From Myxococcales bacterium (lineage in GTDB: Bacteria; Myxococcota_A; UBA796; GCA-2862545): a stretch of 64,000 bases of DNA. How positions within the stretch are numbered: the first letter of the stretch is position 1; the number at the start of each line of letters is the position of its first letter. The position numbers were made by a program, and so were the translations under genes. The notes beneath the pieces were generated by a model. That model was not told the DNA's origin. It made no database searches and was given only the letters and a program-made list of their open reading frames with translations. Below are positions 28,591 to 37,035 of the stretch, piece by piece. The stretch lies in assembly GCA_019634415.1 (NCBI GenBank), contig JAHQVJ010000100.1, positions 62,001 to 126,000 of the forward strand, given 5' to 3'.

Positions 28591-28635
28591 GCGGGCACGG
28601 TACGAGGTTCGGGCGACCTTGGCTGGGACGGTGCA
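28591..28635. repeat. 45-bp direct repeat copy 2, noncoding
   Basis: gcgggcacggtacgaggttcgggcgaccttggctgggacggtgca, 3 mismatches to 26862-26906. Confidence 0.85.
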
Positions 28636-28666
28636 AGGTGTCGGCGCAGGCCCGGCCAGCCATCAC

Positions 28667-28860
28667 TCGTCGGTGACGAGCTGCCCCTGCAGGATGGGGA
28701 CTCCGATGTCTCGGTGGCCCACCACGATCTGCGCTTCCGTCCACGGTCCGAACATGGCCAAGATGTGGTCGTGTTGCTCGGACGGGTCGCGCCCGAACGC
28801 TACCAGCGCGTCCCGTCCCATGTCTGCGAGCACGTCGCCCAACTCGGTGTCCAGGACCAG
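28667..28860 (-). pseudogene. 3' remnant of an unidentified protein-coding gene
   Basis: Minus frame reads protein-like VLVLDTELGDVLADMGRDALVAFGRDPSEQHDHILAMFGPWTEAQIVVGHRDIGVPILQGQLVTDE*, then switches to plus-strand coding sequence at about 28855. Confidence 0.35.
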
Positions 28861-29387
28861 GACGCGTTCACCAAGTTCTACCGGACCCTTCCACCGTGGG
28901 TCGACGAAGTGCCCATGGGCAGCCCCGCCTTCGTGGCTGCATTCCTTCGAGATCAGCAGGGGCGTACGCCGGTGCGAACCGTGGCGGACCGGATGGGCAC
29001 GAACCGGTTCTCCGTCGCGCGATGGCTGTCTGGAGCTGTGGAGCCCCGGTTGGTGTCCTTCCTGGGCATGATCAGGTTCGGCGCGGCCACCGGGGATGGC
29101 GCGTGCAGTCCCGACCCGAGATGGTGGACACCCGGCGCGACGAGGCGTCCGCACGCACGCTCAAGGCCTTCTGGTCGAACGTGGGGCGAGAGCGGATGCG
29201 CGACGGGGCGACCGGGCGCTGGGCGTACACGGTGTGTGCGGTCTCGGAGGAGCAGCTGGCTCGGCTGGAGGCGCTCCAACAGGCGATGTTCAAGCAGATG
29301 CGGGCGATCATCGCGGAGCCCGAGCCAGCCACTGCGGTGGCGCTGCTGAACCTCCAGATCGTCCGACTGGACGAGCCCGATGCCTGA
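28855..29387 (+). pseudogene. Remnant of a DUF4423/TIGR02147-like HTH regulator
   Basis: Frame 1: FYRTLPPWVDEVPMGSPAFVAAFLRDQQGRTPVRTVADRMGTNRFSVARWLSGAVEPRLVSFLGMI; frame 3: DTRRDEASARTLKAFWSNVGRERMRDGATGRWAYTVCAVSEEQLARLEALQQAMFKQMRAIIAEPEPATAVALLNLQIVRLD*. Frame change plus missing middle. Confidence 0.6.
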
Positions 29388-29444
29388 GGTGACGCCATGG
29401 GCTGTGTGCGGTGTCTAGCCTCCACCGATCTTCCTGGAGCCGTC

Positions 29445-30182
29445 ATGCGTGCCTGTTCACTGTTGCTCCTCGCCCTGCCTGGTTGCACCATCGTGCTCGA
29501 GAACGACTTCGCCACCAGCACCCTCGAGATCGAGCCCCCCGAGGAATCCACCGCGCTCCAGCTCCGCATGGAGGTCGGCGACATCGACATCGTGTCGGGT
29601 GACCGCCATCGCATCCAGGCCGACTTCGAGTGGACGGGGCAGGCCACCGGCAGCCCCCAGCTGGTCCGTGACGAGCGCGACGGGGTGGCCGACTACGCGC
29701 TGTCCTGCCCCGACGGGTCCCACAACTGCAGGGTGCACCTCTCCGTCACGTTGCCCGACGAGGTCGCCACCACCACTCTCGACGTCGCCTTCCTCGACCT
29801 CGAGACCTTCGGTCTCGCCACCGATCTCGTGGTGCGCTCCGACGTCACCAGCATCGCGCTGTCGGGACACGACGGCGACGTCGACGTGCAGATGGCTCAG
29901 GGTGACGTGACCGCCCTCGACGTCTGCGCCGAGGAGATCTCGGTGCAAGGCCAGACCGCCGACGTGGAGCTCGACGTGTGCGACCGGCCGAGGCTCGTAC
30001 AGGTCGGCCTCGACCTCGGCGACATCGAGATCGTCGTGCCCACGGGTGGCTACGTCCTCGAGACCGACGCCGGAGCCTTCGGGGAGGTCACCCTCGTCAA
30101 CGTGACCCAGGACCCACAGGCCGACGCCGCCCTGCGAGCCATCCTGCGAGAGGTGGGCGACATCGAGATCATGGGCCGATAG
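29445..30182 (+). CDS. DUF4097-like (adhesin-type beta) lipoprotein
   Basis: MRACSLLLLALPGCTIV lipobox; repetitive beta pattern EVGDIDIVSGD...LDLGDIEIVVPTGGYVLETD...EVGDIEIMGR. Confidence 0.6.
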   Translation: MRACSLLLLALPGCTIVLENDFATSTLEIEPPEESTALQLRMEVGDIDIVSGDRHRIQADFEWTGQATGSPQLVRDERDGVADYALSCPDGSHNCRVHLSVTLPDEVATTTLDVAFLDLETFGLATDLVVRSDVTSIALSGHDGDVDVQMAQGDVTALDVCAEEISVQGQTADVELDVCDRPRLVQVGLDLGDIEIVVPTGGYVLETDAGAFGEVTLVNVTQDPQADAALRAILREVGDIEIMGR

Positions 30183-30216
30183 TCTGGCGGGACCCATCCC
30201 TTCGGCGGAGGTCCCC

Positions 30217-30804
30217 ATGCAGCACGAAGCCTTCGTGGAGCGCGTTCTGAAGCGTCTCCCGGCGACTCCCCCCACGGACTTCGCGTTCCAGCACTGGAGC
30301 CACGACGGCCGGCCCACCGACGAGGGCTTCGGGATCATGGCCGTGCCCGGAGCCGATCCGGAGAAGGTGATCGCGGCGGTGATGGACGTGGACGCCTACG
30401 TGGGCAACGTCGAGCACGTGGACCAGTGCCGCTCCATCGCCGACGACCGCTTCGAGGGCACGCGCTTCTACCAGCGCGTGTCGATCCCCGTGCTCGGTGC
30501 GGTTCAGCACGAGCTGGTGATCACCGACCTGGGGGAGCGCCAGGGCTATCGGATCGCCGCCTGGGACGTGCTGCGCAGCGAGACGGATGCCCTGAGCACG
30601 CGCGACGGCTTCCGCAGCGACTACAACAGCGGCGCCTGGCTCGCTGCCCCGGGCGTGGTGGGCTACGCCCTGGCCTCGGCTCCCAAGCGCGGCGACGTGG
30701 GCTTCCTGAAGTGGAAGGCGCTGACCACCGGAGCGGACGCCGCGGCCTCTCGGGTGCTCAAGGCGAACATCGAGGGGCTGGTGGCCTGGTCGAATCGGCG
30801 ATGA
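30217..30804 (+). CDS. SRPBCC/polyketide cyclase-like protein
   Basis: VPGADPEKVIAAVMDVDAYVGNVEHVDQCR... START-like beginning. Confidence 0.5.
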   Translation: MQHEAFVERVLKRLPATPPTDFAFQHWSHDGRPTDEGFGIMAVPGADPEKVIAAVMDVDAYVGNVEHVDQCRSIADDRFEGTRFYQRVSIPVLGAVQHELVITDLGERQGYRIAAWDVLRSETDALSTRDGFRSDYNSGAWLAAPGVVGYALASAPKRGDVGFLKWKALTTGADAAASRVLKANIEGLVAWSNRR

Positions 30805-30880
30805 GGGCCGTGATTGTTACCCCGGGGATGCCCTCGCGCCTCCATCGGTTACGCGGGCTTCGGGGGCTGGGGATCGTGAT

Positions 30881-31669
30881 TTGGACGTTCGAGTTTCTCC
30901 CAAGAGCTTAGTGCTCGACTTGATGTGCAGCTTGGACCGGCCCGACGTGCCGGTCGCCTCCCTCGTGCGCGCCGGCGCCTTGTTCGACTTCGAGCCAGGT
31001 GCGGTGCGGGTGGCGCTGTCGCGCCTGCGGCAGGAAGGGCTCGTCGAGTCGGTGGATCGGGGTCAGTGGCGGCTGGCGAGAGCCGCCGAAGAGGTGGCGA
31101 GCCACGTGGCGCTGTGGCGTGAGCGAGAACACCAGGTCCGCCCCTGGGAAGACGGCTGGATCGGGGTGTCCACCGGCGGCTTGTCGCGCACGGACCGACG
31201 CGCCCTGCGGCGTCGCTCGAAGGCGTTGGCCCTGTGGGGTTTTCAGCGCCTGCGGCCGGGCCTGTGGGTGCGGCCCGACAACCGCGTGCAGCGAGCACCG
31301 GAGGTAAGGGAGCGGCTGGTGGCCCTGGGCCTCGAGGACTCCGCCCCCGTCTTCGAGATGGGGCACCTCGGCCCGCAGCAGCAGGAAGCCCTGCGACTGT
31401 GGTCGGGCCCGGATCTCACCGAGTCCTATGTGCAGATGCGATCCGAGCTGTCGGACTGTGCAGCGGCGCTGCCCGACATGTCTGCCGAGGAAGCGGCGCG
31501 CGAGGCCTTCCTGCTGGAGGGGCGCGTGGTGCGGCTGCTGGCCTACGATCCGTTGCTCCCCGAGCCCATCGTGGACGTGGCCGCCCGATCGGCCCTCATC
31601 GAGCAGATGCGGGGATTCGATCGCGTCACGCGGCAGCTGTGGGACGTGGTGCTCGACGCAGCGGCGTGA
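30881..31669 (+). CDS. PaaX-family transcriptional regulator
   Basis: ASLVRAGALFDFEPGAVRVALSRLRQEGLVESVDRGQWRLA...WGFQRLRPGLWVRPDNR. Confidence 0.75.
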   Translation: MDVRVSPKSLVLDLMCSLDRPDVPVASLVRAGALFDFEPGAVRVALSRLRQEGLVESVDRGQWRLARAAEEVASHVALWREREHQVRPWEDGWIGVSTGGLSRTDRRALRRRSKALALWGFQRLRPGLWVRPDNRVQRAPEVRERLVALGLEDSAPVFEMGHLGPQQQEALRLWSGPDLTESYVQMRSELSDCAAALPDMSAEEAAREAFLLEGRVVRLLAYDPLLPEPIVDVAARSALIEQMRGFDRVTRQLWDVVLDAAA

Positions 31670-31700
31670 CGGTGTGGAGCCGTAGAGGTACCTGGCTCGC

Positions 31701-33338
31701 ATGAGCCGCCTCGCCGTCGGTCTGCTGACCGTTGTCCTGTTGTTCCTGGGGCCCTTCGCCCCGCTGATCTACATGCGGCCGAAGTACGCCACCTGGATCG
31801 CGCTGGACGTGGGCATGGCGCTGGGCGTGTTGTTCGCCCTGCTGTGGGTCTCTGGAGGCTGGAGCCGACCATCCGAGGGTCGCTTCGGCACGTGGCGCTC
31901 CTGGGCCCTGGGCGCCGTCTGGGGAGGTCTGGCCACCTTCGGCTGGCTGATGTCCGGCTCGCGCATCGCCACCAACGAGCCGCTGCCCCTGTACGATCTG
32001 TCGTTGCTGCTGCGCCACGTCTGGATCCTGGGGATGGATCTGTACGGTGCCTGGTCCACGGTGGCGGCGGTGGCGGCGGCGTTCGTGCCGCTGCTGCTGG
32101 CGGTGGCGGGGGCGTGGCTGTTCGGCAGCCTGGAGCGGGAGGCCCGGCAGCTGGGGAAGGTCCGCTCGGGGCAGGCCCTCGCCGGGGTGCTCGCCTTCAC
32201 GGCGCTGGCTGCCTGGCTGCCCGTCTCGGAGTGGCTGGTGCCGTCCCTGACCCGCAACCTCCGCGAGTCCGCCGAGCTGTACGGCCAGGTGCGGTCCGAC
32301 ATCGACGGCAGCCTCGCCGCCGAGCTCGCCACCCTCGAGATCACGCGGCGCCCCGACGTTCACATCTACATCGTCGAGAGCTACGGCGACATCGTGCGGC
32401 GGGGGCGGCTGGCGCGGCACTGGGAGCCCATGGTCGACCGCCTCGACTCGGAGCTGACGGAGGCGGGCTGGGCCACCGCTTCGGGGATGTCCCACGCACC
32501 GGTGCACGGCGGTCGATCCTGGATGGCCGATGCCGCCGTGCTCTTCGGGATCTCCGTCACGCGGCAGGTCACCTACGAGCACCTGATCTCGCTGGTGGAC
32601 GAGCTGCCCCACCTGCCGGGCTTCATGGCCGAGCAGGGCTACGAGACGGTGCTGGTGCGGCCCAAGGACCGGGCGCGACCGGGCGTGGAGCTGGTGAACT
32701 ACTTCGACTTCTCCACGACCGTGTTCTTCGACGACCTGCAGTACCGCGGACCTGTGGTGGGCTGGGGCCACATCCCGGATCAGTACACGGTGGACTACGT
32801 GCACGAGCACGTGCTCGACGGCATGCAGGCGCCGTCCTTCGCGTTCTTCCACCTGGCCACGGCCCACATCCCCTGGCTCGACGCCCCGCCGATCCTCGAG
32901 CCCTACACGCTGTGGCAGCAGCAGGAGGGGCGCACCGAGCCCATCTACAAGGAGCGCAGTCGCTACAGCGAGTTCCGCATGCGGATGTCCCGCTTCAAGC
33001 GGCGCAACGAGGGCAAGCACAAGCCCACCGCCACCGCCGATCCCGAGAGCTACCTCGACAACGTGCTGTACGATCTCGAGGTGCTGTCGAGGCAGCTGGC
33101 GTCAGGCCCGCAGCGAGAGCAGCTCGTGGTGATGATGGGAGATCACCAGCCGCCGCTGATCGCGAACGGCCGGCGTCCCGACGTGCCCATCCACCTGCTG
33201 GCGTCGTCTCCCGAGCTGCTGGAGCCGTTCCTGCAGGCGGGCTTCGAGCGGGGGCTGCGGCCCGCGAACCTGGGCCCTGCCCCCATTCGTCACCGCGATC
33301 TGTTCCCGCTGCTCGCCCGCACGCTGACGATCAAGTGA
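31701..33338 (+). CDS. Sulfatase/LTA-synthase-like membrane protein
   Basis: N-terminal TM helices, then RRPDVHIYIVESYGDIV and FAFFHLATAHIPW / MMGDHQPP patterns. Confidence 0.7.
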   Translation: MSRLAVGLLTVVLLFLGPFAPLIYMRPKYATWIALDVGMALGVLFALLWVSGGWSRPSEGRFGTWRSWALGAVWGGLATFGWLMSGSRIATNEPLPLYDLSLLLRHVWILGMDLYGAWSTVAAVAAAFVPLLLAVAGAWLFGSLEREARQLGKVRSGQALAGVLAFTALAAWLPVSEWLVPSLTRNLRESAELYGQVRSDIDGSLAAELATLEITRRPDVHIYIVESYGDIVRRGRLARHWEPMVDRLDSELTEAGWATASGMSHAPVHGGRSWMADAAVLFGISVTRQVTYEHLISLVDELPHLPGFMAEQGYETVLVRPKDRARPGVELVNYFDFSTTVFFDDLQYRGPVVGWGHIPDQYTVDYVHEHVLDGMQAPSFAFFHLATAHIPWLDAPPILEPYTLWQQQEGRTEPIYKERSRYSEFRMRMSRFKRRNEGKHKPTATADPESYLDNVLYDLEVLSRQLASGPQREQLVVMMGDHQPPLIANGRRPDVPIHLLASSPELLEPFLQAGFERGLRPANLGPAPIRHRDLFPLLARTLTIK

Positions 33339-34674
33339 TGCCGTAGGCGAGCATGGTGTCGGCCACGCGCTTGAAGCCTGCCACGTTGGCGCCCTTGATG
33401 TAGTCCACCCCGTTGGCGCCTTCTCCGGCGGCCTCCAGGCTCTGCTGGTGGATGTTCGCCATGATGCCCTGCAGGCGGCTGTCCACCTCTTCGCGGGTCC
33501 ACTGCAGGCGCAGGCTGTTCTGCGACATCTCGAGGCCGCTGACGGCCACGCCGCCTGCGTTGGCGGCCTTTGCCGGAGCCACCACCTTGCCCGCCGAGCG
33601 CAGGCGCTCCACCGCCGGGAGCGTGGTGGGCATGTTGGCGCCCTCGGACACACCCATCACGCCGTTGGTGACCAGCTGCTGGGCATCGCCCGTCTCGATC
33701 TCGTTCTGCGTGGCACAGGGGAACGCCCAGTGGCACGGCACCACCCACGGCCGCTGCCCCTCGTGGAAGGAGCTGCCCGGGAAGCGGCTCGCGTAGGCCG
33801 AGATCCTGCCGCGCTCCACGTTCTTGAGCTGCATCACGTAGGCCAGCTTCTCGGTGTCGATGCCGGCCGGATCGTGGATGAAGCCGCCGGAGTCCGACAG
33901 CGTGACCACCTTGGCCCCCTGCTGGATGAGCTTCTCGGTGCAGTACTGCGCCACGTTGCCCGAGCCCGACACCGTGCAGGTCAGCCCCTGCAGCGAGCGG
34001 CCCATGTGCTTGAGGATCTCCATCGTGTAGTAGACCGCGCCGTAGCCCGTGGCCTCGGGGCGAATGCGCGATCCGCCGTAGTCGAAGCCCTTGCCCGTCA
34101 GGGTGCCCGTCCACTCGTTGGCCAGGCGCCGGTACTGGCCGTAGAGGTAGCCGATCTCCCGGCCGCCCACGCCGATGTCGCCCGCGGGCACGTCGGTGTC
34201 GGGGCCGATGTGGCGATGCAGCTCCGTCATGAAGGCGTGGCAGAAGCGCATGACCTCGCGGTCGCTGCGCCCCTTGGGGTCGAAGTCCGAGCCGCCCTTG
34301 CCGCCCCCCATGGGCAGGCCCGTGAGCGCGTTCTTGAAGATCTGCTCGAAGCCCAGGAACTTCAGCACCGACAGGTTCACCGAGGGGTGGAACCGCAGGC
34401 CGCCCTTGTAGGGGCCCAGCGCCGAGTTGAACTGGATCCGATAGCCCTTGTTGACCTCGATCTCGCCACGGTCGTTCTCCCACACCACCCGGAACTGGAT
34501 CACGCGTTCCGGCTCGGTCACTCGCTCCAAGATCCGCTGGCTGCGATAAGCAGGGATCTGCTCCATCAAGCTCCAGACGCTGTGTACCAGCTCCTCTGCG
34601 GCCTGATGGAACTCAGGTTCGTTGGGGTTGCGCTGCTTGAGACCGTCGAGAAACGCTTGGGCGTGATCGGACAT
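33331..34674 (-). CDS. gdhA: NADP-type glutamate dehydrogenase
   Basis: NKGYRIQFNSALGPYKGGLRFHPSVNLSVLKFLGFEQIFKNALTGLPMGGGKGGSDFDPKGRSDREVMRFCHAFMTEL. Confidence 0.95.
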   Translation of the reverse strand: MSDHAQAFLDGLKQRNPNEPEFHQAAEELVHSVWSLMEQIPAYRSQRILERVTEPERVIQFRVVWENDRGEIEVNKGYRIQFNSALGPYKGGLRFHPSVNLSVLKFLGFEQIFKNALTGLPMGGGKGGSDFDPKGRSDREVMRFCHAFMTELHRHIGPDTDVPAGDIGVGGREIGYLYGQYRRLANEWTGTLTGKGFDYGGSRIRPEATGYGAVYYTMEILKHMGRSLQGLTCTVSGSGNVAQYCTEKLIQQGAKVVTLSDSGGFIHDPAGIDTEKLAYVMQLKNVERGRISAYASRFPGSSFHEGQRPWVVPCHWAFPCATQNEIETGDAQQLVTNGVMGVSEGANMPTTLPAVERLRSAGKVVAPAKAANAGGVAVSGLEMSQNSLRLQWTREEVDSRLQGIMANIHQQSLEAAGEGANGVDYIKGANVAGFKRVADTMLAYGIT

Positions 34675-34767
34675 GGACGCTCCTCCCGAAAAGGCGTGCA
34701 CTCTACCGCCGATGGGTTCACCGTGTTGTTGCCGTGCGATACAAATGCGCCGCCGCGGAGTACGGAC

Positions 34768-35814
34768 ATGCGCAGAGCACCATGGATCCTGCTGGTCATG
34801 GCATGCATCCTTTCGATCGGGTGCGGGGAGATCTGGAGGGACGTGCAGGCGCGATCCTTCTCGGAGCTCACCGTGGAGCTTCAGGACTGGATCGATCTGA
34901 ACGACCCGCACCGCGAGGAGGTGCAGTCCATGATCGAGAACGGTTGGATCGCCGCGCACGAAGGCAGGGTGGGGTTCTTGAGGGCCATCGCCTTCGAGGT
35001 GGCCTTCGAGGACTGTGCCGAGGACGGGATGTTCGACGACGCGGAGATCAAGCTGCTCCGTGGCAAGTCCGCCGGCTTCTCGGGGAGCACGATCCCCGAC
35101 GATCGGCGGGCCCGCCTCATGGAGCGAAAGGCTGCGATGGACGCGGAGGTCCGGGCCAAGCGCTTCGCGCCCATCCAGCGTCGCGGCCGTCGGGGTGGCG
35201 GAGACCTGGCGAACTGGAAGCTCCCCGACGACGTGCAGGATGCCATCGAGTCCGCGGGGTGGGAGGTGGAGCGCTGCCGCGACGACGAGATCGACGGGAT
35301 CCTGTTCGTGTTCTGCAACGCTCGGAAGGGGCCGCTGCACGCCGAGGTGCAGGTGGATCGCTACCCGCGCATCGAGGACGCGCGCGCCATCGCCGAGGCG
35401 CCCCGCGCCACGGCCACGGTGCGGCAAGACGGCGACACCGTGATGACGGTGACGGTCCTCGACGGGCAAGCCGCGATCACCCTGCGCGACGCCATCGTGC
35501 CCAAGGGCGACACGCTCAACAAGTTGCGGGCAGGTCCGGTTCAGGCGGCGCTTCGCGGCGGCGGCTGGGACGTGGAGGGCTGCGATCCCATCAAGGACGG
35601 CAGCCTCATGCAGGTGTCCTGTGCCGCGAAGCAGCGGGGGCGTCAGGCGCTGGTGGACGTGGTGCTCGAGATGAGCGTCGCGGGCGACGCCGAAGGCGAG
35701 GAGCGGATCCTGCGCGAGGGTCAGGCCACGGTGGTGCAGGCCAGCAGCAGCTTGACGGCCTCGGTGACGGACACGGCCCCAGCCAACGAGCTGGTGGAGG
35801 CCATCCTCAAGTAG
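34768..35814 (+). CDS. Lipoprotein of unknown function
   Basis: MRRAPWILLVMACILSIGCGEIW lipobox; two similar blocks starting LPDDVQDAIESAGWEVERCRDD and KLRAGPVQAALRGGGWDVEGCDPI. Confidence 0.6.
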   Translation: MRRAPWILLVMACILSIGCGEIWRDVQARSFSELTVELQDWIDLNDPHREEVQSMIENGWIAAHEGRVGFLRAIAFEVAFEDCAEDGMFDDAEIKLLRGKSAGFSGSTIPDDRRARLMERKAAMDAEVRAKRFAPIQRRGRRGGGDLANWKLPDDVQDAIESAGWEVERCRDDEIDGILFVFCNARKGPLHAEVQVDRYPRIEDARAIAEAPRATATVRQDGDTVMTVTVLDGQAAITLRDAIVPKGDTLNKLRAGPVQAALRGGGWDVEGCDPIKDGSLMQVSCAAKQRGRQALVDVVLEMSVAGDAEGEERILREGQATVVQASSSLTASVTDTAPANELVEAILK

Positions 35815-36169
35815 TCACGCGCTTCAGCGCCCGAACGAGGGTCGCGGGGTTGAAGGGCTTGATGATCCAGGCAGTGGCACCCACGGCCTTGCCCTTCGCC
35901 TTCAGCACGGGGCTTGCCTCCGTGGTGAGCACGAAGATGGGTGTGCGTGCGTGCCCCGACTGTGTCCTGAGCGCCTTGATCAGCTCGAAGCCGTTCATGT
36001 CGGGCATGTTGATGTCGGTGATCACGGCGTCGATCTGAGAGTGGCTCACCACCCGCAGGGCTGCCCGACCGTTGGGGGCCAGGTGGACCGTGAAGTGCGC
36101 GGCCGTCAGCGCGAGCTCGAGCTGGGTCCGCATGGTCACCGAGTCGTCGACGACGAGGATGGACGCCAC
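35807..36169 (-). CDS. CheY-like response regulator
   Basis: MASILVVDDSVTMRTQLELAL...DAVITDINMPDMNGFELIKAL...PIFVLTTEASPVLKAKGKAVGATAWIIKPF. Confidence 0.9.
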   Translation of the reverse strand: MASILVVDDSVTMRTQLELALTAAHFTVHLAPNGRAALRVVSHSQIDAVITDINMPDMNGFELIKALRTQSGHARTPIFVLTTEASPVLKAKGKAVGATAWIIKPFNPATLVRALKRVTT

Positions 36170-36177
36170 GGGCGCTC

Positions 36178-37035
36178 CTAGAAGAAGTCCACCTCGCCGG
36201 CCTGCCCGTCGCCGTCGGCGTCGGGCACTCCGTAGGTGGGTGGGTCTGTGAGCTGGATCGATCGACGGGTGTGATCGGCGATGGCATCCCGTCCGGCGAG
36301 CAGCGCACGTGCCCGATCCAGCATCTGCTGGCTGCGATCCTCGAACTGGAGCCGCTGCAGGGCCTCGTGGGCGCTGTTCGTCAGGGCGTTGGCCTCTTCC
36401 CGGGCGGTGTTCACCGACTCCGTGGCGTGCTCCTGGGTACGGGCCAGCGCCTCCTCGACATTGCCCAGGGCGCGCAACGCCCGGTCGCCCTCCGAGCGAC
36501 TGAGGTCCGCCAGTGTCGAGGACTGCCCGTGGATCTCGCCGAGCAGCCGCATGAGCCGGTCGGCGAGCTCGAGGATCTGATCGGTGACCTTGCTGGTCCG
36601 AGCGCTGTGGCGCTGCATCTCGTCGGCCACCGTTCCGATGGCACCCGCGGTGGCGCCCAGGCGGCTGGCCTCCACCGCTACGTTGAGCGCCAGCAGCTTC
36701 GAGGCGAAGTTGAGCTTGTCCATGAACTGGCCGACGCTGCGGAGCGACCCCACGACCTCCTCGATCTCGCTGACGCGGGACTGCTGCGCGGTGGACACCT
36801 CGTCTACGCCGCTCGCGAGGGTGCGGATGGCCGTGGCCTGTTGATCGAGCTGTCCCGCCAAGGAGCTGGAGGTAGCGTCGGTGAGCTCCTGCTCGAGCTG
36901 GGTCAGCGCGTGGACCTGCGCGTTGCTCTGGTGGAAGACGGTGCGTAGGGACTCCGTGGCCGCCGTCACCTCGCCCCGCGACAGGACCATGACCGCCGCC
37001 AGCAGCTCGTCCAGCTCTTCGAGTGCGCCGGGCAT
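36178..37035 (-). CDS. Soluble methyl-accepting-chemotaxis-like signalling protein
   Basis: FASKLLALNVAVEASRLGATAGAIGTVADEMQRHSARTSKVTDQI resembles the MCP hairpin tip; no TM helix. Confidence 0.75.
   Translation of the reverse strand: MPGALEELDELLAAVMVLSRGEVTAATESLRTVFHQSNAQVHALTQLEQELTDATSSSLAGQLDQQATAIRTLASGVDEVSTAQQSRVSEIEEVVGSLRSVGQFMDKLNFASKLLALNVAVEASRLGATAGAIGTVADEMQRHSARTSKVTDQILELADRLMRLLGEIHGQSSTLADLSRSEGDRALRALGNVEEALARTQEHATESVNTAREEANALTNSAHEALQRLQFEDRSQQMLDRARALLAGRDAIADHTRRSIQLTDPPTYGVPDADGDGQAGEVDFF

Noticed and set aside
30881-31669. PaaX-like regulator as evidence of a phenylacetate degradation locus
   Set aside because: No paa catabolic genes in the window; only the regulator family call is supported.
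33331-33338. 8-bp overlap of the convergent sulfatase-like and gdhA stop codons
   Set aside because: Common in compact genomes; no sign of a regulatory role.
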